A stretch of 64,000 nucleotides of DNA from Dicaeum eximium (lineage: Eukaryota; Chordata; Aves; Passeriformes; Dicaeidae): positions 688,163-752,162 of the forward strand of contig VWZP01008110.1 in the NCBI GenBank assembly GCA_013396995.1, written 5' to 3'. Position numbers and translations under genes: made by a program. Within the stretch, counting starts at the first letter, position 1; every line of letters begins with the position of its first letter. Below are positions 60,801-64,000 of the stretch, piece by piece. Below the pieces are notes generated by a model. That model made no database searches, had not been told where the DNA came from, and saw only the letters and a program-made list of their open reading frames with translations.

Positions 60801-63800
60801 AGAAAAGCTTTCTTTAGCTATCCCTAAAGAAAATAGGGATCCCTATCCCTTTTATTTTTGTCCTTCCCACAGTAAAGTCCAGCAGGAGGGAAAAAAAGAT
60901 ACAGAAAGGAAAGAGGATACAGAAAATTCCATCCTCCTGAAGAACCAGCATGGATGAGTTTGTCTAATTGCCATGGCAGGAGGCTTGCACCCAATGGAGT
61001 AGCTCAGCAGCCTTCCCTAGGTCAAAATAAATAAAATTCCCCAAAGCAGAGGCTCTGGATGCCCATGTCAGATGTAACCGGAATAGACTTCATTATTAGG
61101 AGTGCTGTGACTCTGCCTGGCGCTGACAGGAGCTCCTGCCTGGCTTTCAGTCACCGCTGTCACTCGCCGTGACAACGCGGGCACTTAATGTATGCACGGC
61201 ACTGCTGCACACGCAACTGAAACTCCCAGCACACTGTGTTGTTTACCCCTGATCTTTTGTACCAGAGCGTGCAGAAATTTGCCCCTCAGTACCACAAAAT
61301 TCCTCAACTTAAAAAATTTTGCCCTCATTTTGTTTGCCCTTAATAGAAAAACAACCGTTTTGCAGCCCTGCCACCAGCACAGCCACCGCACTCTGCAGCA
61401 TCACAGGCACAAAAACGTCACGTTTCCATCAGAAGTGTCTCCTATATATTTTTATGCATATCCTTTGTCTCTCTCTACCACACGTTATTTCTTCCCCTTT
61501 AACGGTTGCTTAGCATATTTTACGCCTTCTGAGCCATACTGGAAGGGGCATTCCTGCAATGCACCTAAGAACAGACAGTAACAGCAGAGGGGTTTTATGT
61601 CCCAAATTACTTCCTAGTGCTGGTACCTCTGACTGCCAGCACAAGGTGCTCCTGAGCACCTACTCAGAGCAGCTCCTGCTACAGACCTCCAACAGCTCCA
61701 GTCCAGTGGCTCTTTGAGTTTTCCATGAGGAATTGTCTGTCATTTGACTGATTTACCACTCATATTCATTATTGTCCCCTACTGCAAAACTCTGCCAGAC
61801 TCAGGTGTCTGCCCTCACCACCCATTACAAAGCAGCTCCATCTGCCATACCATTAATGCCACTGAGTCTACTCCATTTTCAAACCTAAACTCCAAGCTGG
61901 TAATCAAATGAGACAGAAAACCAAATTCCCATATCCTGAGCAACCCCAGGTAAAGCGTGTAATTTCCTGACACAAGCATCTTTCTCTAGGAACTTAAAAA
62001 ACTCAGAAGATAAAATATTTCTCTTAGTTCAGGCATCTCCCAAACACAGGGGTAAGGTCAGTAGAAAGATGCCATGGGAAATTCAGTGAAATTCTCTCAT
62101 CTCAGTTGCAGGTCTACATTCAATAGGCTCGTGTTAATGCCCTTTGCTTTAGCTGCTGCAGTGTCAGAGTGATATAATCCAAGCAGAGTCACCTGAAGTA
62201 GTCCATAACACACTACTTAGTTTAAATTCCTTTGTCTGGCCACAAATGTCCAGTTCTAGCTAAAAGCTTGAAAGTGAGACAAATGGTAAAACAGACACTT
62301 CAAGAGAATAAAATTGTGAAGTGCTCAGGTAGCACTGTGGAGAAGGGAGTTTCAATTCAGAGAGCTTTCCACATGAAACAGACAATTAAACCCTTATTGA
62401 AAAGGGATTCTGCCATCCCCCTTTCTTTTCTTTTTTTTTCTCCTTTAAAGCAAGGGAAAATAATACTGGGAATTTAGAAACATGAATTTTTAAAACCTAA
62501 TAAGCTACACTAACAATCTACACAATTCCCTTTTATTAAAATATTTATTTGGAAATGCAGGATTTATGATGAGGGCAGGCTGGGTAAGCAGGTCTGAATG
62601 CTGCTTGTGCAGGGGGCTCAGTAAGACCACCAAGGCCAGGGCTGTCCTCAGCCATCCCCTTGGCTCAGCCCTGGAAAGGTTCCCCTCCTTGTCCCCGCAC
62701 ATGTTGGAAAAGAACAGACCATGAATGACAAAGTGCATTTATGAGGCAGGGGCTGTAAAGCACCCTTTTATATCCATGGGGACAGAGACAGAGAAGGAGC
62801 AGCATGAGCGGTCTGCAGGAATGGAGACCTGAGAAGCTCCAAGACAGAAGCACTTTTCCTGGCTTTGCCAAACCCCCCAGCGCTCCACCAGAAGTGCTCG
62901 AGACCAATTTGCATCTGGCAAAACATTGACGTGCTGATAAAGAGACATATTCCATGGATTTGTTTTCCTGGGCTCCTCCAGCCAGACCTATGTTGCTCAC
63001 TCTAGGACCATGATGTCTGCTTTACTGTTAGTACAAAAAGACACTTAGAAACTCCTGTGGGAAAAGAACCCCAGTATTCACACATTCTCAAAGGGAAGAA
63101 AAACCACATTTCAGTAGTGGTTACACTTTTCAGTAGTAGATACAGAGTAGTTTTAGGCTCAGTTTCCTTTCCTTCTCACCTTGCTCTTGTCCCAGTACCA
63201 AATACGTTCAAACAGAACAAACACCTTTCTGCCAGCCTGCTTCATGCCTTGTACTTTTGGCTCATCTTTTATTTGAATTTTTTGCAATCTTTTTGACCTA
63301 GACCAGTTTTCTTCTCCCTCTGCCTCCTTTCCCTTGTATTTTCATTCCATGTGACTAAACTCCAGCCCTCTCCCTCTTGCTCTCACACACAATGTTATTA
63401 AAATTAAATCCTTTTGTGCAACTCTCTACTTTATTATAGGTCTTCAAGCCATTCCTGAAATCCCAAGCCAGTCTTTGTAAAGTCTTAGCTCATCTGAAGG
63501 CAAACTTCAGCACATGGTTTGCTTCAGATAAGGCCCCTTCTCCCCACCAGTATGGAGTTCACCTCCAAAGATTGCCACATTTTGCTGCACACAAAATGAC
63601 CACACAAAAGAAATGTGCATGTTTCTTTCTTGCAACACAAAAACGCGTACAATATAAAATAACATAAAAGGACTGGTTTGATTGAGGAGAATCAGCCCTG
63701 AAGGAACCCAGTGAAGAAATCAGTGCTACACTGCCTCCCTGCACCAGAAATCCTGCCTTGCATTTTCCAGGGATGAAAAATGCTTGAAAACATCAGCAGG

Positions 63801-64000
63801 CTCCCACGTAACAACTCGATGATGCCTTCTATTTTTGAAGGAGAGGGAATTCAAACAACCAGATCCTCCACCACATGCTCTTCTACCTGGGAACGGTGTC
63901 CCAGCTCCCTGTGTGCAGCAGAGAGGAGGGACTTGACCTCATACTGAGCAAACCTTCTAACCATGAGCAGAAGTGCAAACAGGCATTTCTCACCAGTCTC
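54850..64000. other. non-coding DNA, no gene recognised
   Basis: No gene or repeat family is recognised. A minus-strand frame at 56979-57245 and a short plus-strand frame at 58971-59066 (GKGDIKHVIEHAKMLHSKQH) read plausibly as protein but lack good splice or start context. An A-rich tract lies at 57849-57862, a (TTA)n run at 58278-58300 and a poly-T at 58361-58375. One octamer lies at 62907-62914. GC-richer patches occur at 56780-57070 and 62560-62900. Confidence 0.5.

Noticed and set aside
1..64000. Prokaryotic systems: CRISPR, operons, toxin-antitoxin, phage, integrons
   Set aside because: Interspersed CR1 and MIR relics, microsatellites, low gene density and CpG depletion show vertebrate nuclear DNA. 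No such system is present.

Overview
The window looks like nuclear DNA of a bird. It carries 3'-end fragments of CR1 LINEs, the dominant interspersed repeat of bird genomes, with the typical ending of short ATTCTGTG-like direct repeats. It also carries one decayed amniote MIR-type SINE and little other interspersed repeat. I see no bacterial, viral or mobile-plasmid architecture: no operons, no dense long genes, no CRISPR array, no insertion sequence, no rRNA and no recognisable tRNA. Most of the 64 kb reads as intergenic or intronic DNA, and no product could be named with confidence.

Layout. 1-13 kb is unannotated DNA with a cluster of three hairpin-forming inverted repeats (3.23-3.37 kb), several octamer (ATGCAAAT) sites, a GC-rich block (6.7-7.3 kb) and the MIR relic (8.74-8.87 kb). 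13-18 kb holds one exon-like segment (13.09-13.21 kb), a 21-unit perfect CTCGC minisatellite (13.78-13.88 kb), a poly-T/poly-A pair and a small CpG-dense element (17.9-18.0 kb) beside a 22-N gap. 18-39 kb has a CpG-enriched block (21.95-22.5 kb), a (TATC)12 microsatellite, an AT-rich octamer-bearing segment (27.7-28.0 kb) and a short minus-strand CR1 end (33.5 kb). 39.5-40.5 kb holds the best-preserved CR1 fragment plus a 237-bp near-identical duplicate of its 3' end and flank, bounded on both sides by a single N. 45.3 kb has an older CR1.

The most gene-like interval is the minus strand of 49.4-54.9 kb. It has an 843-nt stop-free frame with a good splice acceptor inside it and a poly(A) signal downstream, and further up the same strand three exon-like segments with splice acceptors and vertebrate-like codon choice. 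One of these contains an in-frame TAA, and the reading phases do not join simply. This may be an unrecognised gene, several terminal exons, a decayed gene or coincidence; I could not assign a family.

Five runs of N (9864; 18171-18192; 40301; 40539; 44612-44629) lie in homopolymers or at the edges of the duplicate. They mark assembly weak points that should be kept in mind when reading nearby features.
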